DNA of 64,000 nt, from the NCBI RefSeq assembly GCF_014640975.1, contig NZ_BMHO01000001.1, forward strand, positions 124,001 to 188,000, read 5' to 3'. Positions within the stretch are counted from its first letter, which is position 1; every line of letters starts with the position of its first letter. The position numbers and the translations under genes were made by a program. The notes below the pieces were generated by a model, which searched no databases, had not been told where the DNA came from, and saw nothing but the letters and a program-made list of their open reading frames with translations. Below, one piece after another: positions 62,858 to 64,000 of this stretch. The stretch comes from Microbacterium faecale. Its GTDB lineage: Bacteria > Actinomycetota > Actinomycetes > Actinomycetales > Microbacteriaceae.

Positions 62858-64000
62858 TCAGCGGCGGTAATTCTCGCGCGCGTAACGCGAGTAGGGCGCC
62901 GGCTCGACGGTGGCGCGGATGGAGACCTGGCGGTGCGGCTCGACGATGGGCTTGCGGGAGACGGGGTCCTCACCCCACAGCACGGTGACCTCAGTGCCCG
63001 GCTCGGCGTGCGCGACGTCCACGCTCGCGAGCGACGCGAACACCTGTTCATTGGTGATGTAGCCCACGTCGTGCGAGATTCCCACGTCGTCGCCGTCGCG
63101 CAGCACGCGGTCGATCTGGTACAGCCCGTAGCGCGCCTTGGGGAAGTCGATGTACTTCGCGGGTGTCCCGTCCTCCATGAGCGAGCGCTGCACCGCGGCG
63201 ACATCGTCGGGGTTCCAGACGAGCGTCACCTTTCGACGCGGCGCGTGCTCGGCGATCCGTTCCAAAGCGGCGCGTCCGATGAAGTCGTGGTTGAACGCGA
63301 TCGTGCGCCCGTAATCGAGGTCGTACGGCGTGACGTAGTAGTCCTCGATGTCGTCGGATGTGAGACTGCCCGCAAGGGATCCGGCCGCCGCGGCGGGGAG
63401 CCACCGCTGGTACGCATCCATCTGCTCACCAGTGAAGATCGCGGGGAGCGGCGACGGCACCCACGCGGACTCGAGGTTCGCCGATGAGTACGCCTTGGCG
63501 CCAACGCGCACGAGGCCGAATTCCTCCCCCGCGGTGAGGAGCGCCTCCCGCACCGCGTCGCCGTCACTCCACGGACCGAAGAGCTCGAATCCGGGCTGCC
63601 CCGCCATGCCGTGTCGCAGCGCGCGCACGTGCTGGCCGGAGATCGTGAACTCCGCCATGTGGAAGAACCGCGTCTCGGGCACGGGCGCGCCGGTCACCTT
63701 CTCCATGAGCGCGAGCGCGCGCGGGCCCTGCAGCTCGTATCGGTAGAGCGTGGGGTCGCCGTCGCGGACGATCGAGTTGCCGTCGCGCTCGAACGTCACG
63801 TCATACCCGCCCGTCTCGCCGTGGAACTGCACCCAGTCGATCACCATGGGGTGGCCGACGAGGTCGAACTGGCCCGGCTCGAGGTGGAACAGGATTGCGT
63901 CGCCGATCAGGAAGCCTTCGTGGTTGACCGCGATGAACTGCTTCGCGCGACCGGCGGGGAACGTCGCGAAGCTGTTGACGCCGACGCGACTCAACAGTTC
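62858..64000 (-). CDS. LigM/DesA-like O-demethylase, 5' end outside the window
   Basis: The frame continues without a stop to the window edge, and the terminal codons (reading ELLSRVGVNSFATFP) align with [15 protein letters not shown] of the ligM-like protein at 55.6 kb, so the start is beyond 64000. Shared stretches are RALRHGMAGQPGFELFGPW, LESAWVPSPLPAIF, DIEDYYVTPYDLDYGRTIAFNHDFIGRAALERI and the C-terminal TVLWGED. It is clearly paralogous but well diverged, so probably acts on a different methoxylated substrate. It is co-oriented with the liv operon downstream. Confidence 0.85.
   Translation of the reverse strand, partial: ELLSRVGVNSFATFPAGRAKQFIAVNHEGFLIGDAILFHLEPGQFDLVGHPMVIDWVQFHGETGGYDVTFERDGNSIVRDGDPTLYRYELQGPRALALMEKVTGAPVPETRFFHMAEFTISGQHVRALRHGMAGQPGFELFGPWSDGDAVREALLTAGEEFGLVRVGAKAYSSANLESAWVPSPLPAIFTGEQMDAYQRWLPAAAAGSLAGSLTSDDIEDYYVTPYDLDYGRTIAFNHDFIGRAALERIAEHAPRRKVTLVWNPDDVAAVQRSLMEDGTPAKYIDFPKARYGLYQIDRVLRDGDDVGISHDVGYITNEQVFASLASVDVAHAEPGTEVTVLWGEDPVSRKPIVEPHRQVSIRATVEPAPYSRYARENYRR

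Overview
The window is one contiguous piece of a high-GC actinobacterial chromosome, most likely from Microbacteriaceae (Microbacterium-like). Supporting signs are the dnaK-grpE-dnaJ-hspR operon order with HAIR (HspR) operators, strong GC bias at third codon positions, frequent GTG starts, a Dcd with the short actinobacterial layout, and a Gram-positive wall-anchored protein with a terminal membrane segment and basic tail. No phage, insertion sequence, CRISPR array or rRNA was seen. There is one tRNA, tRNA-Gly(CCC).

Layout. 0-3.3 kb holds the 3' end of a 2-hydroxyacid dehydrogenase gene, a purine/xanthine-type NCS2 permease, an SDR oxidoreductase and a PEBP protein. 3.4-10.4 kb is a CUT2 sugar ABC system (mmsB-mmsA-chvE) with a divergent second ATPase gene and a ROK repressor. 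10.4-25.9 kb holds apt, an unknown protein, a 2016-residue repeat-rich surface protein, a LuxR-type ATPase regulator translationally coupled to an MFS exporter, an AlkZ-like DNA glycosylase, pheA and pgm. 26-34.2 kb holds an AI-2E family permease, a maltose/alpha-glucoside ABC system (malE-malF-malG), a GH13 alpha-glucosidase and its LacI regulator with two operators. 34.2-37.2 kb is a ThuA plus Gfo/Idh/MocA operon divergent from a second LacI regulator. 37.3-41.3 kb is the heat-shock operon. 41.4-48.7 kb holds two MFS transporters, a HAD phosphatase, a second large LuxR regulator with a degenerate P-loop, and lrgA-lrgB. 48.9-55.3 kb holds an FMN monooxygenase, two MerR regulators each beside a gene relic, a DtxR-box-controlled siderophore-interacting protein, a TfoX-like protein and dcd. 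55.6-64 kb is a probable methoxy-aromatic module: two LigM-type tetrahydrofolate O-demethylases flanking a GntR regulator and a Liv-type ABC transporter. A shared dyad occurs in front of each transcription unit seen.

The most unusual signal is a set of twelve intergenic long inverted repeats of about 55-80 bp. They fall into five sequence families (A-E) with 16-28 bp arms and variable centres. Most start within 1-35 bases of a stop codon. One lies between malE and malF, one supplies the stop codon of an MFS gene, and two carry an additional arm. They explain most of the intergenic sequence that genes and simple terminators do not, and no mobilising transposase is present here.
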